Shown here piece by piece: positions 19,456 to 28,746 of a stretch of DNA of 63,422 bases. Both the position numbers and the translations under genes were made by a program. The notes beneath the pieces were generated by a model. That model worked only from the letters and a program-made list of their open reading frames with translations, did no database searches and was not told where the DNA came from. The DNA comes from Snodgrassella sp. CFCC 13594 (GTDB lineage: Bacteria > Pseudomonadota > Gammaproteobacteria > Burkholderiales > Neisseriaceae). Within the stretch, counting starts at the first letter, position 1, and the number at the start of each line of letters is the position of its first letter. The stretch is taken from contig NZ_LQXR01000007.1 of the NCBI RefSeq assembly GCF_001590725.1, positions 1 through 63,422 of the forward strand, given 5' to 3'.

Positions 19456-20208
19456 TTATTCAGCGGTTTGAGCAGCTTGGATAATGGCGGCAAAGCTGTC
19501 GGGTTGCAAAGAAGCGCCGCCTACCAAAGCCCCATCAACATGGGCAACGGCCAAAATATCGGCTGCGTTTTGGGCATTGACACTGCCACCGTAAAGGACG
19601 CGGATTTTAACACCTGCGCCACATAAAGACAAGATTTGACTATAAATAAAAGCATGCATAGCGGCAATCTGGGCCACTGTCGCCACTTGGCCCGTACCAA
19701 TAGCCCAAACTGGTTCATATGCCACCACTACGCTATCCAAGGACAAATCGGCCAGTATGGCCAATTGTTGCGCCACCACTGCCTCGTCTTGGTCCGCTTC
19801 TCTTTCGGCCAAGGTTTCACCAATACACAATATCGGCAGGACACGCTCGCTCAAACAATGCTGGTATTTTTGGCGCAATACGGCATTGCCTTCATTAAAA
19901 TACTGGCGTCGCTCGGAATGGCCCACCAGCGCAAAGCGCGCTCCAACATCAGCCAACATGGCCGCACTGGTTTCTCCTGTATACGCACCATCGTTGGCAA
20001 ACTGGCTAACGTCTTCAGCACCCGACCAAATTCGGCTGCCTGAAAGGCACTCGGTAACTTCTTGTAAATATACCGTCGGCACTGCTACGCCCAATTGGAC
20101 TTGCTGCGCGTCATGTATTTGTGGCAACAACTCAGTCAACAAGGTGCGAATAGTCGCTAACCGGCCATTCATTTTCCAATTGCCCAACACCCATTTACGC
20201 TGCCACAT
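19456..20208 (-). CDS. tpiA: Triosephosphate isomerase
   Basis: Interconverts glyceraldehyde-3-phosphate and dihydroxyacetone phosphate. Conserved regions: VLGNWKMNG with the active-site Lys, FALVGHSERR with the catalytic His, VVAYEPVWAIGTG with the catalytic Glu, and LYGGSVNAQNA for phosphate binding. About 250 residues. The ATG at 20208 (MWQRKWVLGNWKM) gives the family start; the upstream ATG adds six residues. First gene of the tpiA-secG unit. Confidence 0.97.
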   Translation of the reverse strand: MWQRKWVLGNWKMNGRLATIRTLLTELLPQIHDAQQVQLGVAVPTVYLQEVTECLSGSRIWSGAEDVSQFANDGAYTGETSAAMLADVGARFALVGHSERRQYFNEGNAVLRQKYQHCLSERVLPILCIGETLAEREADQDEAVVAQQLAILADLSLDSVVVAYEPVWAIGTGQVATVAQIAAMHAFIYSQILSLCGAGVKIRVLYGGSVNAQNAADILAVAHVDGALVGGASLQPDSFAAIIQAAQTAE

Positions 20209-20402
20209 AACGTCACCTTCTGTCATTACGATCTCTTTAATTTAAGGTCAAAATACCCGAATACCACCCAGCAATGGATTTCTGTTCCAAGCAGGCCAAC
20301 AATCTGATAATTGTTGCGTTCAGGCAACCCAAGAGCCTGCCCAACACCATCTTTGAACGGGCGCATTGTAACCGAATTCGTTTTTTTCGTCTTATTTACA
20401 CA

Positions 20403-20420
20403 CTGTCATACTGCTGCAAC
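20403..20420 (+). promoter_or_regulatory. Possible Pho box upstream of pstS
   Basis: CTGTCAT, four bases, then CTGCAAC matches the 7+4+7 layout of a PhoB site: the first half is perfect and the second is poor. It lies 84 bases ahead of the pstS start, a plausible position. Whether this organism has PhoB is not known from the window, so the call is tentative. Confidence 0.35.
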
Positions 20421-20503
20421 ATGAGTTTCATAAACTGCGTGTCGATGGCTTTGATGGCCTTTAAATTTTATTGAAACGTGAATTGAACAACGGAGAAATC
20501 CTC

Positions 20504-21604
20504 ATGCGTATGCAACTTGCTTCTGTATTGGTTTTGGCGGCTTTGGGTCTGGCTGCTTGCTCGGGTGGTAACAACGAACCGGCTTCTTCTGGCGCCTCAG
20601 CCACCCCGGCTGCCAGCGGCAGCGGCAGTGCCAGTGGTATTACTGGTGCTGGTGGCACCTTCCCGCAACCCATTTACACCCAATGGGCACAAGACTACGC
20701 TCAAGCCGCAGGTGAAAAAGTCAACTACCAAGGCATTGGCTCTTCAGGCGGCATCAAACAAATTCAAGCCAAAACCGTTGATTTTGGTGCGTCTGATGCC
20801 CCCATGTCTAAAGAAGACTTGGATAAAAATGGCTTGGTTCAGTTCCCAACCGTGATCGGCGGCGTGGTACCGGTAGTCAATATTGATGGCATCGAACCGG
20901 GAAAATTGAAATTGAATGGCGACGTTTTGGCCAAAATTTACTTGGGTGAAATCAGCAAATGGAACGATCCACAGCTGGTTAAACTCAACCCGGATTTGAA
21001 ATTGCCTGACGCCAACATCACCACCGTATTCCGTTCTGATGGTTCTGGCACCAGCTTCGTATTCACCACCTACTTAAGCCAAGCTTCAGCAGCTTGGAAA
21101 GACAAAGTAGGCGCCAGCACCACTGTACAATGGCCTACTTCCAAAACAGGTGCTGCGGGCAAAGGCAATGCGGGCGTTGCCACTTATGTAGACCGCGTGA
21201 AAAACTCCATCGGTTATGTGGAATATGCCTATGCCAAACAGAACAACATGGCATACACGCAAATGCAAAATCAAGCGGGTAACTATGTTTCCCCCACGCC
21301 AGAAACTTTTGCTGCTGCGGCCGATACAGACTGGTCTAAAGCACCAGGCTTTAACTTGGTGTTGACCAACCAAGCGGGTGCACAAGCATGGCCGATTGCA
21401 TCAGCCACCTTTATCTTGGTACACAAGCAGGCAGATGATGCAGCCAAAACCAAAGCCGTGTTGTCTTTCTTTGACTGGGCCTTCAAACAGGGTGATGGCG
21501 CGGCTGGTAAACTGGACTACGTTGCCCTACCCGCCAATGTTAAAGATTTGATTCGCCAAGAGTGGAAGCAAATTACCGACGCCAGTGGCAAAGCCGTTTA
21601 CTGA
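20504..21604 (+). CDS. pstS: Phosphate ABC transporter substrate-binding lipoprotein
   Basis: Captures phosphate in the periplasm for PstCAB. The signal peptide ends LGLAACSGG, a lipobox, so it is a lipoprotein as in other Neisseriaceae. A Ser/Ala/Gly linker follows, then GAGGTFPQPIYTQWA, with ligand-binding GIGSSGGIKQ and RSDGSGTSFVFT. About 366 residues. The start at 20504 follows GGAG by 8 bases; the longer frame at 20471 has no support. First gene of pstSCAB. Confidence 0.96.
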   Translation: MRMQLASVLVLAALGLAACSGGNNEPASSGASATPAASGSGSASGITGAGGTFPQPIYTQWAQDYAQAAGEKVNYQGIGSSGGIKQIQAKTVDFGASDAPMSKEDLDKNGLVQFPTVIGGVVPVVNIDGIEPGKLKLNGDVLAKIYLGEISKWNDPQLVKLNPDLKLPDANITTVFRSDGSGTSFVFTTYLSQASAAWKDKVGASTTVQWPTSKTGAAGKGNAGVATYVDRVKNSIGYVEYAYAKQNNMAYTQMQNQAGNYVSPTPETFAAAADTDWSKAPGFNLVLTNQAGAQAWPIASATFILVHKQADDAAKTKAVLSFFDWAFKQGDGAAGKLDYVALPANVKDLIRQEWKQITDASGKAVY

Positions 21605-21624
21605 TGACGCACTCTGCATAACCT

Positions 21625-21662
21625 TTTCAGGCAGCCTTGAGCATTTTTCAAGCTGCCTGAAA
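21625..21662 (+). terminator. Intercistronic hairpin between pstS and pstC
   Basis: Arms TTTCAGGCAGCCTTGA and TCAAGCTGCCTGAAA pair with a single bulge. It carries a DUS in each arm. No strong T-tract follows, so it probably slows transcription or protects the pstS message, which would raise the level of the binding protein over the permease. Confidence 0.65.
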
Positions 21663-21699
21663 CTGTCTTGACTCATCCATTGCTAGGGAAAACAGCATC

Positions 21700-22653
21700 A
21701 TGAGCACTCTTCAACAAAAGCTGGCATTTCAGCGTCGCGTGGACACGGTATTTGTCAATACCACGCGCCTCTTTGCCTTTTTGGTTCTGGCCAGCTTAGG
21801 CGGCATTTTGTTGTCGCTGATTGTGGGCGCCTGGCCCAGCATACAAAAATATGGCCTAGGCTTTCTCACTGGCACCGACTGGGATGTGGTAGCCAACCAA
21901 TATGGCGCACTACCCGCCATCTACGGCACATTGATGACCTCGTTCATCGCCTTGGTGATTGCCGTTCCCGTGAGCTTCGGCATTGCCGTTTTCCTCACTG
22001 AGCTGTGTCCTGCTCGCTTGCGCCGGCCATTGGGTATTTGTGTGGAATTATTGGCAGGTATTCCATCGATTATTTATGGTATGTGGGGTTTGTTTGAGTT
22101 TGCACCCGTATTCTCAGAACATATCCAACCTTTTCTGACCCAGTATTTAGGCGGCATTCCTCTGTTAGGTCGCCTATTCAGCGGTGCACCCATGGGCATT
22201 GGCATGTTTACCGCTTCGCTGATCCTGGCCATTATGATTATTCCATTCATCGCATCCGTCATGCGCGATGTATTTGAGGTGGTACCGAGCATGCTCAAAG
22301 AATCTGCCTACGGTTTGGGTTCCACCACTTGGGAAGTGATGCGTTATGTGGTACTGCCTTACACCAAAGCCGGCGTCATAGGTGGCATTATTTTGGGCTT
22401 GGGTCGTGCACTGGGTGAAACCATGGCTGTGACCTTCGTCATCGGTAATACCTTCAACATTGATGCCAGTTTGTTCAAATCAGGGGTCACCATCACCTCT
22501 GCATTGGCGAATGAATTTGCTGAATCAGACGGGCTGCATCAATCGTCACTGCTGTATCTGGGCTTATTGCTGTTTGTGATTACCTTTGTGGTATTGGTGA
22601 TCTCCAAAATCATGCTGTTGCGCCTACAGCGCAATGAAGGTCAGAAACACTAA
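21700..22653 (+). CDS. pstC: Phosphate ABC transporter permease PstC
   Basis: Inner-membrane permease subunit, 317 residues, six predicted membrane segments beginning at about residue 22 ([20 protein letters not shown]). The cytoplasmic EAA-type loop that contacts PstB reads [38 protein letters not shown] is typical of PstC. It lies between pstS and pstA; the annotated pstA start falls 11 bases after its stop. Confidence 0.96.
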   Translation: MSTLQQKLAFQRRVDTVFVNTTRLFAFLVLASLGGILLSLIVGAWPSIQKYGLGFLTGTDWDVVANQYGALPAIYGTLMTSFIALVIAVPVSFGIAVFLTELCPARLRRPLGICVELLAGIPSIIYGMWGLFEFAPVFSEHIQPFLTQYLGGIPLLGRLFSGAPMGIGMFTASLILAIMIIPFIASVMRDVFEVVPSMLKESAYGLGSTTWEVMRYVVLPYTKAGVIGGIILGLGRALGETMAVTFVIGNTFNIDASLFKSGVTITSALANEFAESDGLHQSSLLYLGLLLFVITFVVLVISKIMLLRLQRNEGQKH

Positions 22654-22663
22654 GGAATTCATC

Positions 22664-23506
22664 ATGAATCAAGCCATTTATCGCAAACGCCGCCTTGTTA
22701 ACCATTTCAACTTAATGATGGCCTGGATCACCATGGCATTTGGCCTATTTTGGCTAGGCTGGATTTTCTTTACCCTATTCCAGCAAGGATTTAGCAGCCT
22801 TTCTGCTGCTGTATTCACCATGGATACGCCCACTGCATTGAGTGACGGTGGGTTGCGCAACGCCATCATCGGCAGCATATTGATTACCTTTTTTGGCCTG
22901 CTTATTGGTACCCCCATGGGCATTTTATGCGGGATTTACTTGGCTGAATTTGGCAACAACAGCAAGCTGGCATCGGCAACGCGCTTTATGAATGATATTT
23001 TGCTCTCGGCACCCTCTATCGTTATCGGCCTGTTTATTTATGCACTCTGCGTCAAACCAGTGGGCCATTTCTCAGGCTGGGCCGGTTCGCTTGCGCTCTC
23101 GCTGCTGGTGGTACCAGTGGTGGTGCGCACCACAGAAAATATGCTGCGACTGGTGCCCAATAGTTTGCGCGAAGCGGCCTTCGCTCTCGGCACACCCAAA
23201 TGGAAACTGGTACTGATGGTGACCTTGCGCGCTGCCAAAGCCGGTGTATTAACAGGCGTATTGTTGGCGTTCGCGCGCATTTCAGGGGAAACCGCGCCTT
23301 TGCTGTTTACCGCGCTAAACAACCAGTTTTATAGCTTGGACATGAACCGCCCCATAGCCAACTTGCCCAATGTCATCTATACCTTTGCCATGAATCCGTC
23401 ACCTGCCTTGATTTCACTGGCTTGGGCTGCGGCGTTGCTGATTACCTTAGCAGTGCTGTTGATTAATATTCTGGCTCGTTATTTGGGCAGCAAATCCCAT
23501 TCTTGA
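22664..23506 (+). CDS. pstA: Phosphate ABC transporter permease PstA
   Basis: Second permease subunit, about 280 residues with six membrane segments. [16 protein letters not shown] and the EAA loop [19 protein letters not shown] are family features, as is [11 protein letters not shown]. The start at 22664 ([10 protein letters not shown]) follows AAGGAATTC; the longer frame would overlap pstC by 20 bases. Forms the channel with PstC. Confidence 0.95.
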   Translation: MNQAIYRKRRLVNHFNLMMAWITMAFGLFWLGWIFFTLFQQGFSSLSAAVFTMDTPTALSDGGLRNAIIGSILITFFGLLIGTPMGILCGIYLAEFGNNSKLASATRFMNDILLSAPSIVIGLFIYALCVKPVGHFSGWAGSLALSLLVVPVVVRTTENMLRLVPNSLREAAFALGTPKWKLVLMVTLRAAKAGVLTGVLLAFARISGETAPLLFTALNNQFYSLDMNRPIANLPNVIYTFAMNPSPALISLAWAAALLITLAVLLINILARYLGSKSHS

Positions 23507-23534
23507 TTGCGTATTATTTAAGGACTTAAGCCAC

Positions 23535-24305
23535 ATGAACGCCATTCCCGACCACGTAAAAATTGCCGTACGCGATTTCAACTTTTATTACGGCAATTTC
23601 CATGCTTTGAAAAACATCCATTTGGACATACCCACCAATAAAGTCACTGCTTTTATCGGCCCATCTGGCTGTGGTAAATCTACTCTTTTGCGCACCTTCA
23701 ATCGCATGTATGACCTGTATCCGGGCATGCATGCAGAAGGCCAGCTGCTGCTGGATGGTAACAACCTGCTCGATAAGGGCGTAGACGTCAATTTATTGCG
23801 CGCCAAAGTGGGCATGGTATTTCAGAAGCCCACACCATTCCCCATGTCAATTTACGACAACGTGACTTTTGGCGTGAAACTGTATGAAAAACTCAGCCGC
23901 AGCGAACTGGATGACCGCGTAGAGTGGGCTTTGCGCAAAGCGGCCTTGTGGAACGAAGTAAAAGACAAACTCAAACAATCAGGCAACTCATTGTCTGGTG
24001 GCCAGCAACAACGTTTGTGTATTGCCCGCGCGGTGGCAGCCAAACCTGAAGTGGTTTTGCTGGATGAACCCACTTCAGCTTTGGACCCAATTTCCACGGC
24101 ACATATTGAAGAATTGGTGACCGAATTGAAAGAGGATTACACCATCGCCATCGTGACCCACAACATGCAGCAGGCAGCCCGTGTTTCCGATTACACAGCC
24201 TACATGTATCTTGGTGAACTCATGGAAGTGGGCGAAACCAATCAGATTTTCACCAAGCCCAAACGCAAAGAAACCGAGGACTACATCACCGGCAAATTCG
24301 GCTGA
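23535..24305 (+). CDS. pstB: Phosphate ABC transporter ATPase PstB
   Basis: The ATPase that drives PstCA, 256 residues. Walker A is GPSGCGKST, the Q-loop [12 protein letters not shown], the signature LSGGQQQRL, and Walker [13 protein letters not shown], followed by the switch His in IVTHNMQQ. It closes the operon: a terminator follows and no phoU is present in the window. Confidence 0.97.
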   Translation: MNAIPDHVKIAVRDFNFYYGNFHALKNIHLDIPTNKVTAFIGPSGCGKSTLLRTFNRMYDLYPGMHAEGQLLLDGNNLLDKGVDVNLLRAKVGMVFQKPTPFPMSIYDNVTFGVKLYEKLSRSELDDRVEWALRKAALWNEVKDKLKQSGNSLSGGQQQRLCIARAVAAKPEVVLLDEPTSALDPISTAHIEELVTELKEDYTIAIVTHNMQQAARVSDYTAYMYLGELMEVGETNQIFTKPKRKETEDYITGKFG

Positions 24306-24330
24306 TGTAACCACCGAAATACCGCATATA

Positions 24331-24355
24331 CCCGCCAAATTTGGCGGGTTTTTTT
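24331..24355 (+). terminator. Rho-independent terminator of pstSCAB
   Basis: CCCGCCAAATTTGGCGGG is self-complementary and is followed by seven T. It begins 25 bases past the pstB stop. Confidence 0.92.
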
Positions 24356-24634
24356 CAGGCAACCCCAACCCGGCTCTGTTATTGTCGGCGCCCGATTGCG
24401 CCAATGGGTGTTCTGTTTGGGGGTGTGGCCAGCCAACATACCGACCGGTCTATATATCGATAGCGTGGCTGGGTTGCGATACACTAAGAATCTGCCGCGG
24501 TATTCATCATGCCTTGGCTGCACACACGACTACAACGCCATCGACTGAACACGAACAAACAGTTGCACTGATGGCGTATTTGTATTTGAATGCGGCAACA
24601 ACGCTTTTTATCATTTCAACACACCAGAAACGAC
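24356..24634. other. Intergenic region, pstB to rhodanese
   Basis: No gene is supported here. It begins with a partial DUS (TTTCAGGCAACCCC). The 280 bases that follow have short chance frames only. A promoter for the rhodanese gene should lie within it, but no clear -35/-10 pair was found. Confidence 0.4.
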
Positions 24635-24957
24635 ATGGATATTCACACACTCAGCCCACAACAATTGCAACAATGGCAGCTTGAAAAACGCAACTTTGTT
24701 TTGCTGGACGTCCGCGAGGACAATGAAGTTCAGTTTGCAGCCTTGCCTGACCATACCCACATTGCCATGAATTTAATCCCTTTGCGCCACAACGAACTGC
24801 CAGATGACCAGCCCATTGTGGTGTATTGCCATCATGCGTCCGCAGCATGCAGGTGGCCATGTATTTGGCACAAGCAGGGTTTGATGACTTGTATAATTTA
24901 ACCGGCGGCATTGATGCTTGGTCGACACAAATCGATCCGACATTACCACAATATTGA
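24635..24957 (+). pseudogene. Rhodanese-like protein, one frame break
   Basis: A single rhodanese domain of about 107 residues, like GlpE/PspE-type sulfur transferases. The N-terminal part gives FVLLDVREDNEV and IPLRHNELP; the active-site loop is VVYCHHGVRSMQ when one base is restored near 24836, and the C-terminal part reads LYNLTGGIDAWS. The active Cys and the CxxGxRS pattern are intact around the break. Without correction the frame ends early (SAACRWPC). It stands alone between pst and tRNA-Arg. The family is sure; whether the break is real is not. Confidence 0.85.
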
Positions 24958-25336
24958 AATTGGCATGATGCTCTGGCTAATCAACCACCTTGAGTGATTT
25001 TGACAACTGGGCAATTATAAATTTGCAGCAGCCTGCCATCATCAGGATGTATTCTAACCCTGCCTTAAGACAGGGTCATCTTAGCCACATTTTCCTGTAT
25101 TGACGCTGGCTATTTATGGAAAAACAGGAGATGTACTGGAAACGCCACATCGATTGATGTCATTTATCTTGGGTCAATCCTTTATTTTTTAACGTATTTC
25201 GAAAAAAAATTATAAAACCCAAGGCCAATAACACGATTAAGCCACGCAGGCGCAGGATTATTTAAATTTAAATAGGAATATTATGTTCTTGTCGTGTTGC
25301 AAGGTGGCTGCAATATTATGATGCATTTAAGAATGA
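24958..25336. other. Intergenic region, rhodanese to tRNA-Arg
   Basis: 380 bases without a supported gene, becoming A+T-rich toward the tRNA. A short hairpin (ACCCTGCC/ GACAGGGT) lies near 25054-25072, and CCTGT/ACAGG segments occur around 25100-25130. A small RNA is possible, but I see no promoter-hairpin-T-tract set that would support it. Confidence 0.3.
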
Positions 25337-25412
25337 TGGTGCACCCAACAGGGATCGAACCTGTGACCTCCGGCTTCGGAAACCGACACTCTTCCAACTG
25401 AGCTATGGGTGC
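25337..25412 (-). tRNA. tRNA-Arg (CCG)
   Basis: Acceptor arms GCACCCA and TGGGTGC pair, with A and an encoded CCA at the 3' end. The anticodon loop TTCCGAA gives CCG, which reads the arginine codon CGG. T arm ACAGG-TTCGATC-CCTGT is standard. It is a lone tRNA. Confidence 0.96.
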
Positions 25413-25583
25413 GCAAATCAATTGAGTGCGGCATTTTAGCTGAAATCCTGCATCAGCGCAAAACATGACGCATGCCAATCGCTTTCATCAGCGTATATAA
25501 TGACCAGCGTTTGTATACATTCATGTCCAACACTGCTTGAATTGATGCCCACATCTTAGGCATCAAAGCCTAGGAAGATTGCC

Positions 25584-25841
25584 ATGACAGCCTCGCAACC
25601 ATGCCGCGAAAGCGGATCTGCTTTATCTTTATTGCTTTCTGCGATGATTTTGTTGTTGATTTTAGCCGTGGTGCTGCCGAAATTATTGACGTCATCCACG
25701 CCAGACACCAGTGCATCGGCAACCACCACAGAACAGCAAGCCCTACAGCAAGCCGCCAGCGCTGCCCATACCTTATCTCAAGATCAAACTGGCGCGGCAT
25801 TGGCTTCTGCCGAAGCCAACAGCAATGGTCATGGCCAATAG
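25584..25841 (+). CDS. Small single-pass membrane protein, unknown
   Basis: An 85-residue protein with one strong membrane segment at about residues 13-34 (ALSLLLSAMILLLILAVVL). The N-terminus (CRESGSALSLLL) loosely recalls minor-pilin leaders, with Gly before the hydrophobic stretch, but the Glu expected at +5 is missing. The outer half is rich in Ser, Thr, Ala and Gln. Its stop is followed by 180 bases with no gene. Recognised as a probable gene by its coherent topology only; no function assigned. Confidence 0.45.
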   Translation: MTASQPCRESGSALSLLLSAMILLLILAVVLPKLLTSSTPDTSASATTTEQQALQQAASAAHTLSQDQTGAALASAEANSNGHGQ

Positions 25842-26022
25842 CAGTGCATTCACCGCATTAGACATCGTTTCTTAAGTCCAGCAACCACGCCCGCAGCGGC
25901 CATCAGCGTTGTCCACCAGTAAAAAATAGGGCGGCTTTATGTTATGCTCACAGACTTGCTTGATTGTCTTTTCAGGCAACCCAACGATTAATTAATTGCT
26001 TGATTACTTTGATTGCTAAATC

Positions 26023-27089
26023 ATGAATGCTGTCAATAGCCCATTATTTCGCACATTGCCACAACACGATGCGCTCGACATTGTGGGCGATGTGCATGGC
26101 GAGTGGTCTGCTCTGACGCATTTACTGCACCATTTGGGCTACGACGACTTGGGCCGACACCCCCAAGGGCGAAAGCTGGTGTTTGTAGGCGATTTATGCG
26201 ACCGCGGCCTGATAGTCCAGCAGTCCTCTCGTGGGTGCTGCAAGCAGTGGCAGCCGAGCGCGCTTTTGCCGTATTGGGTAATCATGAATTGAACTTATTG
26301 ATGCATGACCCCAAAGATGGTTCAGGCTGGTATTTCGACAACCGACCTCAAGACGATGAACGTTACGCACCATGGCAACATTTCCCAATCGCGCAACGCA
26401 GTCAATTACACGAGCAACTTGCTCAATGGCCGCTGGTTTGGCAACGCGATGATTTACGGGTCGTGCACGCAGCATGGCTACCAGAAAGTCTGCGCCAAAT
26501 TGCCGATGCCGGTAATACACCGATTATCCAGCAATACCATTTCTGGGAAGATGGCTTCCAACACGCCTTTGACAACAGCGGCTGGAAAGCAACTTACCAA
26601 GATGAGCAACATCGCTTGCATCGCGAATTGGAAGATGAACAAAGCACCATGGCCTTTCAGCTGGGCGTAGCGCATTATGATTTGCTGCGCAGCACTGCCA
26701 ACCCCATTCGAGCACTCACCAGCGGCGTAGAGGCCTTGGCGCCAGCCCCTTTTTACGCCAATGGTCGGTGGCGTTTTACGGTGCGCATGCCTTGGTGGCA
26801 ACAGTATCAAGACCAAGTGCCAGTGGTCGTAGGGCACTACTGGCGTCACTGGTATGACAACCCCGTTCCCACCCACCGCCAAGGCTTGTTTCATGAACCG
26901 CCCACACACTGGTTGGGGCCGCAGCAAAATGTATTTTGTATCGATTTTTCAGTAGGCGCTCGTTGGCGCGAGCGTCAACAAGGCACACCCCTCAATCAAA
27001 CACGCTTTCACTTAGCGGCCTTGCGCTGGCCTGAAGCCACTATTGTGCTCGATACCGGGCTCACTGCTAACAGCATCCGCAGCCGATAA
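26023..27089 (+). pseudogene. Metallophosphoesterase (calcineurin-like), one frame break
   Basis: A phosphoesterase of about 355 residues when rejoined. The metal-binding motifs are in order: DIVGDVHGE, FVGDLCDRG and VLGNHELN, then VVVGHYWRHW further on. This is the family of ApaH and PrpE-like phosphatases, but it is longer than ApaH and its substrate is unclear. One missing base near 26210 (CCC read as CC) converts DRGPDSPAVLSW into a shift; the remainder is open to 27089. A lone plus-strand gene ending just before the lysP promoter. Confidence 0.8.
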
Positions 27090-27132
27090 ACAACCTTTTT
27101 CAGGCAGCCCAGTGATCTACAAACGAATCGGG

Positions 27133-27138
27133 TATAAT
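27133..27138 (+). promoter_or_regulatory. -10 element of the lysP-like gene
   Basis: A perfect TATAAT preceded by CGGG. The -35 is weak. It places transcription start near 27145 and so rules out the frame opening at 27137 as the true N-terminus of the permease. Confidence 0.6.
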
Positions 27139-27155
27139 GCTCGTTTTGTTCCATC

Positions 27156-27178
27156 AGGTTTGCCCCAATGGCAAACCT
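27156..27178 (+). promoter_or_regulatory. Leader hairpin before the lysP-like gene
   Basis: Perfect 9-bp arms AGGTTTGCC and GGCAAACCT around CCAAT, ending right against an ATG at 27179. It lies within the short leader of the permease message, and no Shine-Dalgarno is evident after it. It may affect translation; no known riboswitch class is recognised. Confidence 0.45.
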
Positions 27179-27190
27179 ATGCCACTCACA

Positions 27191-28666
27191 ATGAATTCAG
27201 CAACCACTTCTCCCAACACCATTAAGCGTCATTTAAAAACTCGGCATTTATCCATGATTGCCATCGGCGGCAGCATTGGCACCGGCCTATTTATGGCCAG
27301 CGGCAGCGCCATTCATGACGCCGGTCCGGGTGGTGCGTTAATGGCTTATGCGGCCATTGGATTGATGGTTTATTTTTTGATGACCTCTCTGGGTGAAATG
27401 GCCACTTATTTGCCTACCTCAGGCTCATTTTCTGTATATGCTGCCCGCTTCGTTGACCCTTCGCTGGGCTTTGCCTTGGGTTGGAATTATTGGTTTAATT
27501 GGGTGATTACCGTGGCTGCCGATATTTCCATCGCAGCCCTAGTCATTACCTATTGGGAACCTTTGCGCTTCATGCCCACTTGGTGTTGGAGCATGGTATT
27601 TTTTGCTTGTATTTTTTTACTCAACATCCTCTCCGTACGCGCATACGGTGAATCGGAATATTGGTTTGCGCTGATTAAAGTAGTGACCGTTATCGTATTT
27701 TTGGGCGTGGGCGTACTCACCATTTTCGGCATCTTGGGTGGCCAATACGTCGGCTTTGATCTCTTCACCATGGGCGACGCGCCCATTTTGGGCCATGGCT
27801 TTTCAGGCAGCTTTTTCACCGTTTTGGGCGTCTTCCTGATTGCGGGCTTTTCATTTCAAGGCACCGAATTGATTGGCATCACTGCGGGCGAATCTGAAAA
27901 TCCCCAAGAAAGCATTCCCAAAGCCATCAAGCAAGTATTTTGGCGCATCCTGATTTTCTATATTCTGGCCATTTTGGTGATTGGCCTGCTGATTCCATAT
28001 ACCAGCCCACAACTTTTGGGTGCAGATGTCAGTGAGGTGGCCAAATCACCGTTTACTTTGGTGTTTGAACGCGCAGGTCTGGCCTTTGCCGCAGCGGTGA
28101 TGAATACCGTTATCCTTACTTCCATTCTCTCCGCCGGCAATTCTGGTATGTATGCGTCCACGCGCATGCTCTATGCCATGGGCAAATCCAGCATGGCGTA
28201 TGCGCGCTTTGGTGATGTTAACGTGCGCGGCGTGCCAGTGTGGGCTTTATTGGCAACCAGCGTGGTGATTTTGGCCATTTTTCTACTGGAAAGTGCCAAT
28301 CCCGGTGCCTATGAATACATCGTCGCAGCCTCAGGTCTCACTGGTTTCATCGCTTGGCTTGGCATTGCCATTAGCCACTATCGTTTCCGCCGTGCCTTTC
28401 GGGCGCAAGGCAAAGACCTCAGCCAATTGGTTTATCGGGCCAAATGGTTTCCATTCGGCCCTATTTTGGCCTTAGTTTTGTGTATTTTGGTGATTTTGGG
28501 CCAAGACACCGATTGGCTGCTACACGGTGACTTTAACTGGCAGCGCTTCGCCATTACCTATATGGGGATTCCCGTTTTTGTTGGTTTTTATCTTTACCAC
28601 AAACTGCGCTATCGCACCCATAAAGTCCCACTTAGCCAAGTTGATTTAAGCCCGCATGTGGATTGA
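27191..28666 (+). CDS. lysP: Lysine-type amino acid permease (APC family)
   Basis: A 12-segment inner-membrane transporter of about 490 residues. RHLSMIAIGGSIGTGLFMAS, LMTSLGEMATYLPTSGSF, FSFQGTELIGITAGES and SAGNSGMYASTRMLY match E. coli LysP closely, so lysine:proton import is the best guess, though close relatives carry other amino acids. The ATG at 27191 (MNSATTSPN) is preferred, with 27179 as an alternative; both lie after the TATAAT at 27133. The next gene begins 80 bases on, with a partial DUS between. Confidence 0.82.
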   Translation: MNSATTSPNTIKRHLKTRHLSMIAIGGSIGTGLFMASGSAIHDAGPGGALMAYAAIGLMVYFLMTSLGEMATYLPTSGSFSVYAARFVDPSLGFALGWNYWFNWVITVAADISIAALVITYWEPLRFMPTWCWSMVFFACIFLLNILSVRAYGESEYWFALIKVVTVIVFLGVGVLTIFGILGGQYVGFDLFTMGDAPILGHGFSGSFFTVLGVFLIAGFSFQGTELIGITAGESENPQESIPKAIKQVFWRILIFYILAILVIGLLIPYTSPQLLGADVSEVAKSPFTLVFERAGLAFAAAVMNTVILTSILSAGNSGMYASTRMLYAMGKSSMAYARFGDVNVRGVPVWALLATSVVILAIFLLESANPGAYEYIVAASGLTGFIAWLGIAISHYRFRRAFRAQGKDLSQLVYRAKWFPFGPILALVLCILVILGQDTDWLLHGDFNWQRFAITYMGIPVFVGFYLYHKLRYRTHKVPLSQVDLSPHVD

Positions 28667-28746
28667 TCCACCCAGTCGCATTGGCTGCCTGAAACCATTT
28701 GCGCTAACATGTTTGGCATCATGCCACATCGGTTAAAACCCCATTT

